NCBI GenBank assembly: GCA_001298575.1
Contig: LJCV01000250.1
Span: 1 to 64,000, forward strand
DNA: 64,000 nt
Source: Actinobacteria bacterium OK074
GTDB taxonomy: Bacteria; Actinomycetota; Actinomycetes; Streptomycetales; Streptomycetaceae
Direction of reading: 5' to 3'
This document shows positions 44,711 to 53,080 of the stretch, piece by piece. Position 1 is the stretch's first letter. Every line of letters begins with the position of its first letter. The notes beneath the pieces were generated by a model that saw only the letters and a list, made by a program, of their open reading frames with translations, had not been told where the DNA came from and ran no database searches. The position numbers were made by a program, and so were the translations under genes.

Positions 44711-44765
44711 CCCTGAAAAGCGGGGCGCAGCCCCTGCTTTCAGGGGCGCGGGGAAGGGCGCGATC
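44711..44765. repeat. dispersed intergenic repeat, copy 2, with hairpin
   Basis: ccctgaaaagcggggcgcag (44711-44730) followed by cccctg-cttt-caggggc and gcggggaagggcgcgatc. It forms a stem-loop and repeats the ggggcgcgggga core of the other copies. Confidence 0.7.
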
Positions 44766-44803
44766 AGCCCCCACCGGACGCGCACTCGCTCACCGCCCCG
44801 ATA

Positions 44804-44853
44804 AAGCCGGGCGCAGCCCCCGCCTTTAGGGGCGCGGGGAACTGCGCGAGCAA
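44804..44853. repeat. dispersed intergenic repeat, copy 3
   Basis: ataaagccgggcgcagcccc (44801-44820) then ggggcgcggggaactgcgcg and agcaac (44829-44854). Same core as copy 1 in the opposite orientation. It ends about 30 bases from the MFS stop codon and could serve as that gene's terminator region. Confidence 0.7.
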
Positions 44854-44882
44854 CCCCCACCGAACCCGCACCCACCACGAAC

Positions 44883-46415
44883 TCACCCCACGTGCACCCG
44901 CACACCCCCCTGCCCCTGCCGACCCCCGTTGATGGCCAACGCAGTGACCAGCAGGCCCGCCAGGAACACACCCCCGGCCGCGACGAAGGCCGTCGTATAG
45001 CCATGGGTCAACGCATCCCCCGCGCGCGCGACCAGCGCGGAGTCCCGCGTGGCCAGACCCCGGTACAGCGCGGCAGCCGCACCCGGTAGCCGATCGTCCG
45101 CCGCGGACGTGGAGATCGTCGACAGCACCGCCAACCCCAGCGCACCACCGATCTGCTGGGCGGTGTTGAGGAGCGCGGACGCCACCCCGGTGTCCAGGTG
45201 GTCGACCCCGCTGACCGCGCCGAGCGTCATCGGCACGAAGCTCATGCCGAGCCCGAGCGCGGTGACGAACATCGCCGGCATCAGATGCCCGGCGTACGAC
45301 GAGTCCGGCGACAGCGTGGCGAACCAGAACGTGCCCGCGGCCGCCACCAGCAGCCCCGGCCCGGCGATCAGCCGCGGCGCGACATGCGTGACGAGCTTGG
45401 CGCTGACGCCCGCCGCGATCCCCATGCCGAGGCTGAACGGCAGGTACGCGAAACCGGTCCTGATGGGGCTGTAGCCGAGGATCAGCTGCATGTAGAGGGT
45501 CAGGAAGTAGAAGAAGGCGAACATGCCGGAGCCGATGAACAGCATCGTCGCGTAACTGCCCCACCGGTTGCGGTCCTTGAACAGCCGCAGTGGCATCATC
45601 GGGTCCGGGGTGCGGGCCTGGAGGAGCAGGAAGGCGACCAGCAGGACGGCCGCGCCGAAGAACGAGAGCAGGGTCAGGGTGTTCGTCCAGCCGTGGTCGC
45701 CGCCGCGCGTGATGCCGTAGACCAGGGCGATCAGGCCGCCGGTGCCGGTGACCGCGCCGGGGAGGTCGAGGCGGCCGGGGTGCCGTTCGGCCTCTACGAG
45801 GGAGCGGGTGCCGGCCAGCACGGCGAGGCCGATCGGGATGTTGACGAAGAACACCCAGCGCCAGCTCAGCACGTCGGTGAGCGTGCCGCCCAGCAGCAGC
45901 CCGACCGTCGCGCCGACGCCGCCCATCGCCGCGTACACCCCCATCGCGGTGTTGCGCGACTTGCCCGCCGGGAACGTGGTGGTGATCAGCGCGAGCGCGC
46001 TGGGCGCGGCGAAGGCGGCGCCGATGCCTTGCAGGATGCGCGCGCCGATCAACAGGCCCTCGTTCGGGGCGAGTCCGCCGAGCAGCGAGGCGAGAGTGAA
46101 GACGGCGATGCCGACCTGGAACATCCGGCGCCGCCCGAACAGGTCACCCGCCTTGCCGCCGAACAGCAGCAGACCGCCGAAGGCCAGCGCGTAGGAGTTG
46201 ACGACCCACGCGAGGTTCGCGTCGGAGACGCCCAGGTCGGTCTGGATGGCGGGCAGCGCGATGTTGGTGATGGTCGCGTCGAGGATCACCATCAGCTGGG
46301 CCGCGGCGATCACGAACAGCGCGAGACCGAGATGCCGCCCACCGGGCGCGGCCCCGGACGTATCGAGTCCGGAGGACTCGGCTTGGGCAGCCGTGGTCAC
46401 ACTTTCCGCAGACAT
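44883..46415 (-). CDS. MFS drug exporter, DHA2 (EmrB/QacA) family
   Basis: 510-aa efflux protein with about 14 helices. Motifs: LMVILDATITNIALPAIQTD (D1), GGKAGDLFGRRRMFQVGI (motif A) and GGVGATVGLLLGGTLTDVLS (antiporter motif C region). No regulator is adjacent, in contrast to the TetR-paired exporter at 8508, to which it is only distantly similar. Upstream sequence (46416-46560) is AT-richer than average and probably holds the promoter. Substrate unknown. Confidence 0.92.
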   Translation of the reverse strand: MSAESVTTAAQAESSGLDTSGAAPGGRHLGLALFVIAAAQLMVILDATITNIALPAIQTDLGVSDANLAWVVNSYALAFGGLLLFGGKAGDLFGRRRMFQVGIAVFTLASLLGGLAPNEGLLIGARILQGIGAAFAAPSALALITTTFPAGKSRNTAMGVYAAMGGVGATVGLLLGGTLTDVLSWRWVFFVNIPIGLAVLAGTRSLVEAERHPGRLDLPGAVTGTGGLIALVYGITRGGDHGWTNTLTLLSFFGAAVLLVAFLLLQARTPDPMMPLRLFKDRNRWGSYATMLFIGSGMFAFFYFLTLYMQLILGYSPIRTGFAYLPFSLGMGIAAGVSAKLVTHVAPRLIAGPGLLVAAAGTFWFATLSPDSSYAGHLMPAMFVTALGLGMSFVPMTLGAVSGVDHLDTGVASALLNTAQQIGGALGLAVLSTISTSAADDRLPGAAAALYRGLATRDSALVARAGDALTHGYTTAFVAAGGVFLAGLLVTALAINGGRQGQGGVRVHVG

Positions 46416-46731
46416 GGTTCAGGGACTCCAATGAATGGACCGGAGGCGAATTCGAGGAGAAAAGCAAGAGTGAACGGAGTCTGTCGAGAAACGGGACACT
46501 CGCTGTGACCTCGGAGAGAAGGTGCAGCGTAACAGCGATTTCGCCGCGTCCCCGGTGTAATCAATATCGCGCTTGACGGGGCGGGGAGACGTATGTGCAC
46601 ACGGAACACGACCGGACGCGCGCACACGGAACCCCACCGGACGCGCCCGTGCGGAATGCAAACGGACTCGCGGAATATGTGCGGGCGCGCCGAATTGCCC
46701 ACACTTTTCGATAAAAAGCAAACGGCCGGAA
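46416..46731. other. intergenic region with direct repeats
   Basis: 316 bases between the MFS start and the DUF917 stop. Includes direct repeats of cacacggaac-cgaccggacgcg-type sequence (46596-46648) and an AT-richer segment tcgataaaaagcaaacg. No gene was found. Confidence 0.5.
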
Positions 46732-47883
46732 TTACCGCCCGTTGATGATCTCCACCGGCCGGTACGGCACGTCCAGACCGAAGCAGGCCGGACCGAAGAC
46801 CGCGAGGGCCTCCGGGGTGCGCATGAGCGGCGGGGTGGAGATCCCGACGACGGTGACGCGCTGCCCGGCCCGGAGGGCCTCGGTGGTGACGGGTTCGCCG
46901 GTGCCGGCGTCCAGGACACAGATCAGATCGGGGACGACACACCGCACCTCACCGTCGACCCGGGCCACCAAGTGCTCGTTCTGAAAGGTCAGTTCGAGCG
47001 ACGCGGCAGCCGTAAGCCGGTCGCGGCCGTCGTCCCCGTCCCACCCGTCCCACCCGTCCCACCCGTCGAACCGTGCGTGACCGCGGGTGAACCCTTCCTC
47101 CGTACGGTGTTCGACCGCGACCGCCGTGCCGCGGAAGAGGACCCGGAGGTGGGAGTAGTGGGTCCCGGCGAGGGCGTCCGCCAGCGCGGCCACGGGATCG
47201 CGGCGGGACTCGCGGGCGAGACGCAGCGCGCGCCCGAGCCCGAGAGCGAGCGAGAGCGTGCGCGGCACGGCGGTCCGCTTCACCTGTGCACCGGTCATCG
47301 CGTACTCGGCTATGTGCGCGACCCCGCCGAGCCGGACGGTGAGGGCCCGGGCGAGGGACTCCATGCGCGCGGTGTCCCGCCCGGTGTCGACGATCGCGGT
47401 GTCGTCGTCCTCGCCGACGAGGGCGATGGGCGAGCCGGGAACGCCGTAGACGTTGAAGGTCTCCATCTGGAGTTCGGGAAAGGCCCGGCCCATCCCGTCG
47501 GCGTCGACGACGGGCAGTCCGGTCCGGGCCGCGACGATCAGCGGGATCATCGAGTTGAGCCCGCCGCACTCGATGGGCATGGTCGCGTCGGCACTCCGCC
47601 CCGCGTACCGCTCCAGCGCCCGCAGAGCGGTGACGCCCTCGGTACCGCGGATGGCCTTCTCGACGGCGACGGTGGGGGCACCCATCATCGCGGTGGGGAC
47701 GACGAACGCGTCGTCGTCCAACTCGTCGGGATCGAGCACGGTCACCGGCCGCCCCCCGTTCTCCCGCATCGCCGCCTCCACCTGCCGCCGCCCGATGAGC
47801 GGGTCACCACCGCCACCGGTCCCCAGCAACGTGGCACCACGGGCGAGGTCTTCGAGATGCGCAGGGGTCAGGGTCCAGGGCAT
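46732..47883 (-). CDS. DUF917-family (hydantoinase-associated-like) protein
   Basis: 383-aa member of DUF917, a family often encoded beside hydantoinase or hydrolase genes, biochemistry unclear. Signatures: GATLLGTGGGGDPLIGRR (about 16-33), FVVPTAMMGAPTVAVEK, MPIECGGLNSMIPLIVAA and GLPVVDADGMGRAFPELQM. Here it stands alone with no hydantoinase nearby. An in-frame 9-bp repeat encodes WDGWDGWDG (nucleotides about 47037-47065). ATG 47883 (MPWTLTPAHLEDL) fits the family start. An upstream ATG (47973) would add 30 low-complexity residues. Confidence 0.85.
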   Translation of the reverse strand: MPWTLTPAHLEDLARGATLLGTGGGGDPLIGRRQVEAAMRENGGRPVTVLDPDELDDDAFVVPTAMMGAPTVAVEKAIRGTEGVTALRALERYAGRSADATMPIECGGLNSMIPLIVAARTGLPVVDADGMGRAFPELQMETFNVYGVPGSPIALVGEDDDTAIVDTGRDTARMESLARALTVRLGGVAHIAEYAMTGAQVKRTAVPRTLSLALGLGRALRLARESRRDPVAALADALAGTHYSHLRVLFRGTAVAVEHRTEEGFTRGHARFDGWDGWDGWDGDDGRDRLTAAASLELTFQNEHLVARVDGEVRCVVPDLICVLDAGTGEPVTTEALRAGQRVTVVGISTPPLMRTPEALAVFGPACFGLDVPYRPVEIINGR

Positions 47884-48062
47884 GGGCGACGGCTCCAGAG
47901 GTGGGGGGAGCGACGCCGGGCGATGCGGTGCGGTGCGTCCGTGGGGGTGGCGATCGCCTCGAAATCGTCTCAAAGGACCGCGGGGGTACGGGTGTTGGTG
48001 AGACGGAGATCACGAGAGAACGAGGCCACGGGTAGGAGCCCTGTGCCGGCCGAGCAGGGCGG

Positions 48063-48536
48063 TCACGGACCGAGCAGAGCTGTCACGGCCCGGTACACCT
48101 CCGTGGCCTTTCCGCCCACGGGTCCTTCGGAACGGCCCATGGCCGCGATGGTGTCGGCCCCGCTTTCGATGGTGTCACGCAGCTTCGCCGGATCCGCCAG
48201 TCCGCGCTCGATCCGGTCGGCGGCACGTTTCCCGAGGGCGCGCTCGTCGCTCGACGCGAACTGTTCGAGGATCTCGCGGAACTGCTGGAGGCCGGCTCGG
48301 ACCTTCGCCAGTGCCGGATCCTCCGCGGCCCGCGGCCCTGTCTGACGGGCATCCTGGCTGATGCCCTCGGCACTCCCGCCGACGGCGCTCGACTGGATGA
48401 TGTTGCCGCTTCCGGCATTCACCGTCGACGACACCCGCGCACTGCCGCTGCCGCCGCGGTTGCTGTTCCCGCCGTCGTTGCCGTCACTGTTCCTGTTCCT
48501 GCTCCGCCAGCCGTCTTCGCGCCGCGGTGGTTTCAT
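48063..48536 (-). CDS. hypothetical protein with RHIM/amyloid-like NIIQ motif
   Basis: 157-aa protein of unknown function. A basic, Asn/Gly/Ser-rich disordered N-terminus is followed by a motif at residues 39-56, VNAGSGNIIQSSAVGGSA. A helical Ala/Leu/Arg-rich domain (about 74-157, e.g. LAKVRAGLQQFREILEQFAS) follows. The motif resembles the Q-centred RHIM/PP-type prion-forming motifs found in actinobacterial signalling proteins. The partner gene encodes a related motif at its C-terminus. ATG overlaps the upstream stop (ATGA), so the two are co-translated. Function is inferred only. Confidence 0.75.
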   Translation of the reverse strand: MKPPRREDGWRSRNRNSDGNDGGNSNRGGSGSARVSSTVNAGSGNIIQSSAVGGSAEGISQDARQTGPRAAEDPALAKVRAGLQQFREILEQFASSDERALGKRAADRIERGLADPAKLRDTIESGADTIAAMGRSEGPVGGKATEVYRAVTALLGP

Positions 48537-50422
48537 TCCGTGTCGCCCTTCCCCTGCGTTGCCGTTGTGTCGCTCGCCTCGCGCTTGTCCGGTCGGCTCG
48601 GCTCCAGGTCCTCGGACGCCTCCGACTGCTGCCGGACGTCCTTCGCGTCGTGCCCGACGGCGACGGCCTGGATGATGTTGTTGTCACCGGCGTGGATGAT
48701 GTTCATGACCTTCTGCACCTGCCGCTTGAAGTCCGTCACGTCGACGCCCTTGTCCTCCAGGAACTCCTCGACCGTCGTGAACATGGACGACTCGACGATG
48801 GCGACGTGCCGCACCGCGTCCTCCGACACGTGCATGTCGCTGGTGTAGACGGGCGAATAGCGCTCCCGCAGGCTTGTCGGCAGCGGTCGCCCGGGTATCT
48901 GCGTCAGCTCCTCGTCGGGCACGGTCTCCCTACTGCGCTCCCGCGTCCACCACCGCAGGAAGCGCCAGCAGCCGAGCCCCAGCGCCAGCAGGTCCCCGAG
49001 GGCCTGTACCGGGATCTGTACGAAGGCGGTGACCCGGCGGAGCTGCTCCGGGTCCACGGCCTCCTCGACCTCCTCGAAGAGAGGCGAGAGCACGTGCGGC
49101 CGTACGACGAAGTGGAGTTCCTGCCCTTCGATCACCGCCGAGGCGAGGACCGTGACGACCAGTTGGCCCGACCAGGTGGAGACCTGCGCGGACAGATAGG
49201 AGCGGACTTCGTGCCCGGAAGCCTTCGGGTCCTGCGGCCGCTCCCAGCCGCCGTTCGTGCTGGATTGGCCGCCGCCCGGGTTTCGCGGCAGGCGTGCCCA
49301 CCGCCGGTCCGGGCCGCCCCGTATCTCCTCGACCTCGCAGCGCAGTGGATGGAACGGTGGTTCGCTCAGCCGTAGGTCCTCCAGTTCCTCGCGCACCGCT
49401 TCGAGTAGTTCTTCGATGTCGAACGCCTTGAAGTCCTTGCGGACGCTCCCGTCCTCGTCGTCCTTCTCGCCCTGGAGCTTGATGCTGATGGTCGAGCGGC
49501 CCCACGGGGACTTGCCCGCGCCGATGAAACGCCAGTGGGTCTCGTACAGCTCGTAGGGAAGGGACCTGCCCAGCTGCGCCCGCTCGATCGCGGTGATACG
49601 ACGGCGGATGCGCGGTCCTGTCCACGGACTGCGGGAACGCCGCTCACAGGCCAGGGCGTAGCCGAGCGCGACGAGCCGGTCCACGACGCGCGCCGCCAGG
49701 AAGGAGAGCATGGTGCAGCCGGCCGCCCAGAAGGTCTCCCGGCCGGGTCGGCTGTCGGGCCGGAGCAGCATCACCAGCCCGGGAAGCAGCACGAACAGCA
49801 GCGCCGCCACCCATGCCCGGCCCGCCCAACTGCCCCTCCGCTGCCGCCACGTGGGCCTCCTCGGGGGCCACGCGACCACCAGCGCGAGCACGGCCGCGAC
49901 CGCCCAGACGCCGACGCCGAGGGGGAAGCGATACGTGATCCAGCCCAGGGCGAGCGCCTGTGCCGTACGCCGTATCCGCCACTGCCTGCGTGCCGCGAGG
50001 CAGTGCGCGAGTACGGGGCCGAGGTCGAACCCGTAGGAGGGCACCACGCGCAGGCGGGACAGGAGCACCTTTCCGATCGCCCATCGGGCGAGGGGTTCGC
50101 CCAGCGGCGGGCAGGTCAACTCCTGCTGTTGCCGGTGTCGTTGATCGCCGCTGAGCAGTGCGCGGAGCGAGTTGAAGCCGAAGCCGTGGGCGCGCAGGTG
50201 CCGCCATGCCGACCTGACCGGTTCCAGCCGGTTGGGCCGGGCATGAGCGGCGGCACACAGGCGCCGGGTCACTTCCGTGGGACCGGGGCGTACGGGGCCG
50301 TCGGCCGACTCACCCGGCCGGCTGCCGGGCTCCGGCGCCGATGGCTCCGGCGGCGCCGGTGGGTGAAGGGAGATGGCCTGAAAGTAACGTTCTCGTCGAG
50401 CCTGCGCGGACACACCCACCAC
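48533..50422 (-). CDS. large hypothetical membrane protein with C-terminal NIIQ motif
   Basis: 629-aa protein unlike families I know. Pro-rich N-terminus (1-50), then a basic region and three membrane helices (about 165-185, 203-222 and 230-257). A long soluble region follows (WRFIGAGKSPWGRSTISIKL; DIEELLEAVREELEDLRL), with one more hydrophobic stretch near 500 (LGDLLALGLGCWRFL). The C-terminus has VMNIIHAGDNNIIQAVAVG (572-590) before an acidic disordered tail. GTG start at 50422. Overlaps the downstream gene by 4 bases. It could be a membrane sensor or receptor for the small motif protein; alternatives remain open. Confidence 0.75.
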   Translation of the reverse strand: MVGVSAQARRERYFQAISLHPPAPPEPSAPEPGSRPGESADGPVRPGPTEVTRRLCAAAHARPNRLEPVRSAWRHLRAHGFGFNSLRALLSGDQRHRQQQELTCPPLGEPLARWAIGKVLLSRLRVVPSYGFDLGPVLAHCLAARRQWRIRRTAQALALGWITYRFPLGVGVWAVAAVLALVVAWPPRRPTWRQRRGSWAGRAWVAALLFVLLPGLVMLLRPDSRPGRETFWAAGCTMLSFLAARVVDRLVALGYALACERRSRSPWTGPRIRRRITAIERAQLGRSLPYELYETHWRFIGAGKSPWGRSTISIKLQGEKDDEDGSVRKDFKAFDIEELLEAVREELEDLRLSEPPFHPLRCEVEEIRGGPDRRWARLPRNPGGGQSSTNGGWERPQDPKASGHEVRSYLSAQVSTWSGQLVVTVLASAVIEGQELHFVVRPHVLSPLFEEVEEAVDPEQLRRVTAFVQIPVQALGDLLALGLGCWRFLRWWTRERSRETVPDEELTQIPGRPLPTSLRERYSPVYTSDMHVSEDAVRHVAIVESSMFTTVEEFLEDKGVDVTDFKRQVQKVMNIIHAGDNNIIQAVAVGHDAKDVRQQSEASEDLEPSRPDKREASDTTATQGKGDTE

Positions 50423-50984
50423 AACGCCCTCCCCCCAGAAGGCACCCCGGCATGGGGTACTGGCCCTCTGTGACGCTCCGCGGTACCAAACCCACAGAAT
50501 GCCCGTACGGCGGCGGCGCCACAGGGGCGATTCCGGCCGATGTCGACCGGGGGAGTGGCAGGCCGCGGGCGGACTACGGCACCACCAACGCCGTCACTTC
50601 CGTGAGCCCCAGGTTTGGTCTGCGTCACACTCCGGGTATGCTCCCCCGCTCGATTGGCGGAGCCCCACCCCCGTATGGCAGACTAGCGGGGTTGCTCGGT
50701 CGAGTGTTGATGCTGCGCGCCTCCCGCCGGGAGGACCGGAAGCGAGTCCCACGGTACTCGTCGCTCCAACTGCCTTACGGCAGCGCTGGGGCGGACGTAC
50801 GGGAATCTTTCGGGAAGCGTGGGTGCGGCACCGGCCAGGAGCTCGGTTGGATCCCGTAGGCACGTTCCAGGGATGGGACATCTTTGTCGGCGGGAGGGCG
50901 ACACGCCCGACCGCGTGGGTCGGACAAGTGGAGCAGGACGGCCGGGTTCCAGAGCGTGCAAAGAGACAGGACTACGGAGTAGCC
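50423..50984. other. divergent region before the S10 operon
   Basis: 562 bases. The left part should hold the promoter of the leftward membrane-protein gene, the right part the S10 operon promoter(s). No ORF beyond GC-bias frames was seen. The rpsJ leader is long (about 330 nt from the candidate promoter), so leader-mediated control is possible. Confidence 0.5.
50615..50642 (+). promoter_or_regulatory. candidate S10 operon promoter
   Basis: TTGGTC (50615-50620), 16 bases, TATGCT (50637-50642). A second weaker possibility is TTGGCG (50654-50659) with CAGACT (50679-50684), 19-base spacer. Confidence 0.4.
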
Positions 50985-51293
50985 ATGGCGGGACAGAAGA
51001 TCCGCATCCGGCTCAAGGCCTACGACCACGAGGTCATCGACAGCTCGGCGAAGAAGATCGTCGAGACGGTGACCCGCACTGGTGCGTCGGTCGCGGGCCC
51101 GGTGCCGCTGCCCACTGAGAAGAACGTGTACTGCGTCATCAAGTCGCCGCACAAGTACAAGGACTCGCGCGAGCACTTCGAGATGCGCACGCACAAGCGC
51201 CTGATCGACATTCTCGACCCCACCCCCAAGACCGTTGACTCTCTGATGCGACTCGACCTCCCGGCCGGTGTCGACATCGAGATCAAGCTCTGA
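50985..51293 (+). CDS. rpsJ: 30S ribosomal protein S10
   Basis: 102-aa 30S head protein and NusE antitermination partner of NusG. MAGQKIRIRLKAYDHEVIDS at the N-terminus and PLPTEKNVYCVIKSPHKYKD in the exposed loop region. ATG at 50985 after GGAG. Opens the S10 operon rpsJ-rplC-rplD-rplW-rplB-rpsS-rplV-rpsC-rplP-rpmC-rpsQ. Confidence 0.98.
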   Translation: MAGQKIRIRLKAYDHEVIDSSAKKIVETVTRTGASVAGPVPLPTEKNVYCVIKSPHKYKDSREHFEMRTHKRLIDILDPTPKTVDSLMRLDLPAGVDIEIKL

Positions 51294-51311
51294 GGGTCGG
51301 TGAGCTGAGCA

Positions 51312-51956
51312 ATGGCTAAGCAGATCAAGGGCATCCTGGGCGAGAAGCTCGGCATGACGCAGGTGTGGGACGAGAACAACCGTGTTGTTCCCGTCACCGT
51401 CGTCAAGGCCGGGCCCAATGTCGTTACCCAGGTCCGTACGAATGACAGCGACGGCTACGAGTCGGTCCAGATCGCCTTCGGCGAGATCGACCCGCGCAAG
51501 GTGAACAAGCCCCTCAAGGGCCACTTCGCCAAGGCCGATGTCACGCCGCGTCGCCACCTCGTCGAGATCCGCACCGCGGACGCCTCCGAGTACACGCTCG
51601 GCCAGGAGATCACCGCTGAGGTGTTCGAGGCCGGCATCAAGGTCGACGTGACGGGCAAGAGCAAGGGCAAGGGCTTCGCCGGTGTCATGAAGCGTCACAA
51701 CTTCAAGGGACTCGGCGCCGGTCACGGCACCCAGCGCAAGCACCGCTCTCCCGGTTCCATCGGTGGCTGCGCCACCCCGGGCCGCGTGTTCAAGGGCCTC
51801 CGCATGGCGGGTCGCATGGGCAACGAGCGGGTCACCACCCAGAACCTGACCGTCCACGCCGTTGACGCGGAGAAGGGTCTGCTGCTCATCAAGGGCGCGG
51901 TTCCCGGTCCGAACGGCGGCCTCGTCCTGGTCCGCACCGCGGCCAAGGGGGCCTGA
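51312..51956 (+). CDS. rplC: 50S ribosomal protein L3
   Basis: 214-aa early-assembly protein near the peptidyl-transferase centre (KGILGEKLGMTQVWDENNRV). It has the conserved loop GHGTQRKHRSPGSIGGCATP with the modified-Gln context of the family. ATG 51312, 18 bases after rpsJ. Linezolid/tiamulin-site residues look unaltered. Confidence 0.98.
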   Translation: MAKQIKGILGEKLGMTQVWDENNRVVPVTVVKAGPNVVTQVRTNDSDGYESVQIAFGEIDPRKVNKPLKGHFAKADVTPRRHLVEIRTADASEYTLGQEITAEVFEAGIKVDVTGKSKGKGFAGVMKRHNFKGLGAGHGTQRKHRSPGSIGGCATPGRVFKGLRMAGRMGNERVTTQNLTVHAVDAEKGLLLIKGAVPGPNGGLVLVRTAAKGA

Positions 51957-51963
51957 GGTACCG

Positions 51964-52623
51964 ATGAGCACTGTTGACATCCTTTCGCCCGCTGGCGAGA
52001 AGGCCGGAAGCGTCGAACTCCCCGCGGAGATCTTCGACGTGGAGAAGATCAGCATCCCGCTGCTTCACCAGGTCGTCGTCGCACAGCTGGCCGCTGCCCG
52101 CCAGGGCACGCACAAGACCAAGACCCGTGGCGAAGTCCGTGGTGGTGGCAAGAAGCCCTACCGCCAGAAGGGCACCGGCCGCGCCCGTCAGGGCTCGACC
52201 CGCGCGCCGCAGTTCGCCGGTGGTGGCGTCGTGCACGGTCCCGTGCCGCGCGACTACTCGCAGCGGACCCCCAAGAAGATGAAGGCCGCGGCCCTGCGCC
52301 ACGCCCTCACCGACCGGGCCCGCCACAACCGCATTCACGTCGTCTCCGGCGTGATCGCGGGCGAGAACCCCTCCACGAAGGCCGCCAAGTCCCTGTTCGG
52401 GAAGATCAGCGAGCGCAAGAACCTGCTGCTCGTCATCGACCGCAGCGACGAGGCCGCGTGGCTGTCCGCCCGCAACCTGCCCCAGGTGCACATCCTGGAG
52501 CCGGGCCAGCTGAACACGTACGACGTGCTCGTCTCGGACGACGTGGTCTTCACCCAGGCCGCTTTCGAGTCCTTCGTCGCCGGCCCGAACACGGCCAACG
52601 ACACCGAAGGGAGCGAAGCCTGA
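51964..52623 (+). CDS. rplD: 50S ribosomal protein L4
   Basis: 219-aa exit-tunnel protein. The extended tunnel loop includes KPYRQKGTGRARQGSTRAPQ (about 63-82). In E. coli L4 autoregulates the S10 operon. Starts 7 bases after rplC; its TGA stop shares its last base with the rplW ATG (TGATG). Confidence 0.98.
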   Translation: MSTVDILSPAGEKAGSVELPAEIFDVEKISIPLLHQVVVAQLAAARQGTHKTKTRGEVRGGGKKPYRQKGTGRARQGSTRAPQFAGGGVVHGPVPRDYSQRTPKKMKAAALRHALTDRARHNRIHVVSGVIAGENPSTKAAKSLFGKISERKNLLLVIDRSDEAAWLSARNLPQVHILEPGQLNTYDVLVSDDVVFTQAAFESFVAGPNTANDTEGSEA

Positions 52624-53042
52624 TGGCTACGCGTCACCCGAGCATCGCCCCGAAGGCGGCCAAGGCCGCCAAGGCCGCGCGCGTCGCCAAGGCGCGCCGC
52701 CACGCCACCGAGGGCAAGAACACCGTCGTCACCCCGGCCAGCAAGGCGTTCACGGACCCCCGTGACGTGCTGCTGAAGCCGGTCGTGTCCGAGAAGAGCT
52801 ACGCGCTGCTCGACGAGAACAAGTACACGTTCATCGTCGCGCCCGGTAGCAACAAGACCCAGATCAAGCAGGCCGTCGAGGCGGTCTTCTCGGTCAAGGT
52901 CACCGGGGTCAACACGATCAACCGCCAGGGCAAGCGCAAGCGCACCAAGACCGGTTTCGGTCAGCGCGCGAGCACCAAGCGCGCGATCGTGACCCTCGCT
53001 GAGGACGACCGGATCGACATCTTCGGCGGTCCGACCGCGTAA
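52623..53042 (+). CDS. rplW: 50S ribosomal protein L23
   Basis: 139-aa tunnel-exit protein and docking site for SRP and trigger factor. The conserved domain begins at about residue 45 (DPRDVLLKPVVSEKSYALLD). Before it lies an Ala/Lys/Arg-rich extension (KAAKAAKAARVAKARRHATE) typical of streptomycetes. ATG fused to the rplD stop (TGATG), which fixes this start. Confidence 0.97.
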   Translation: MATRHPSIAPKAAKAAKAARVAKARRHATEGKNTVVTPASKAFTDPRDVLLKPVVSEKSYALLDENKYTFIVAPGSNKTQIKQAVEAVFSVKVTGVNTINRQGKRKRTKTGFGQRASTKRAIVTLAEDDRIDIFGGPTA

Positions 53043-53080
53043 GCGGGTCGGATCGTCCGATATCGGACGAGGACTGAGAA

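Larger units (their letters stand above)
44453..44882. other. gene-free region rich in GC-rich dispersed repeats
   Basis: 430 bases without a supported gene. It contains several copies, in both orientations, of the ggggcgcgggga / tccccgcgcccc element, described separately. Confidence 0.7.

Noticed and set aside
44453..44882. Possible CRISPR array from repeated GC-rich units
   Set aside because: Units vary in length and orientation and have no uniform spacers; no cas genes nearby. They fit dispersed Streptomyces intergenic repeats.
48533..50422. Plus-strand ORFs (e.g. 48527-49375) opposite the membrane protein
   Set aside because: Codon position bias and hydrophobic pattern favour the minus-strand frame; plus-strand frames show antisense-like composition.
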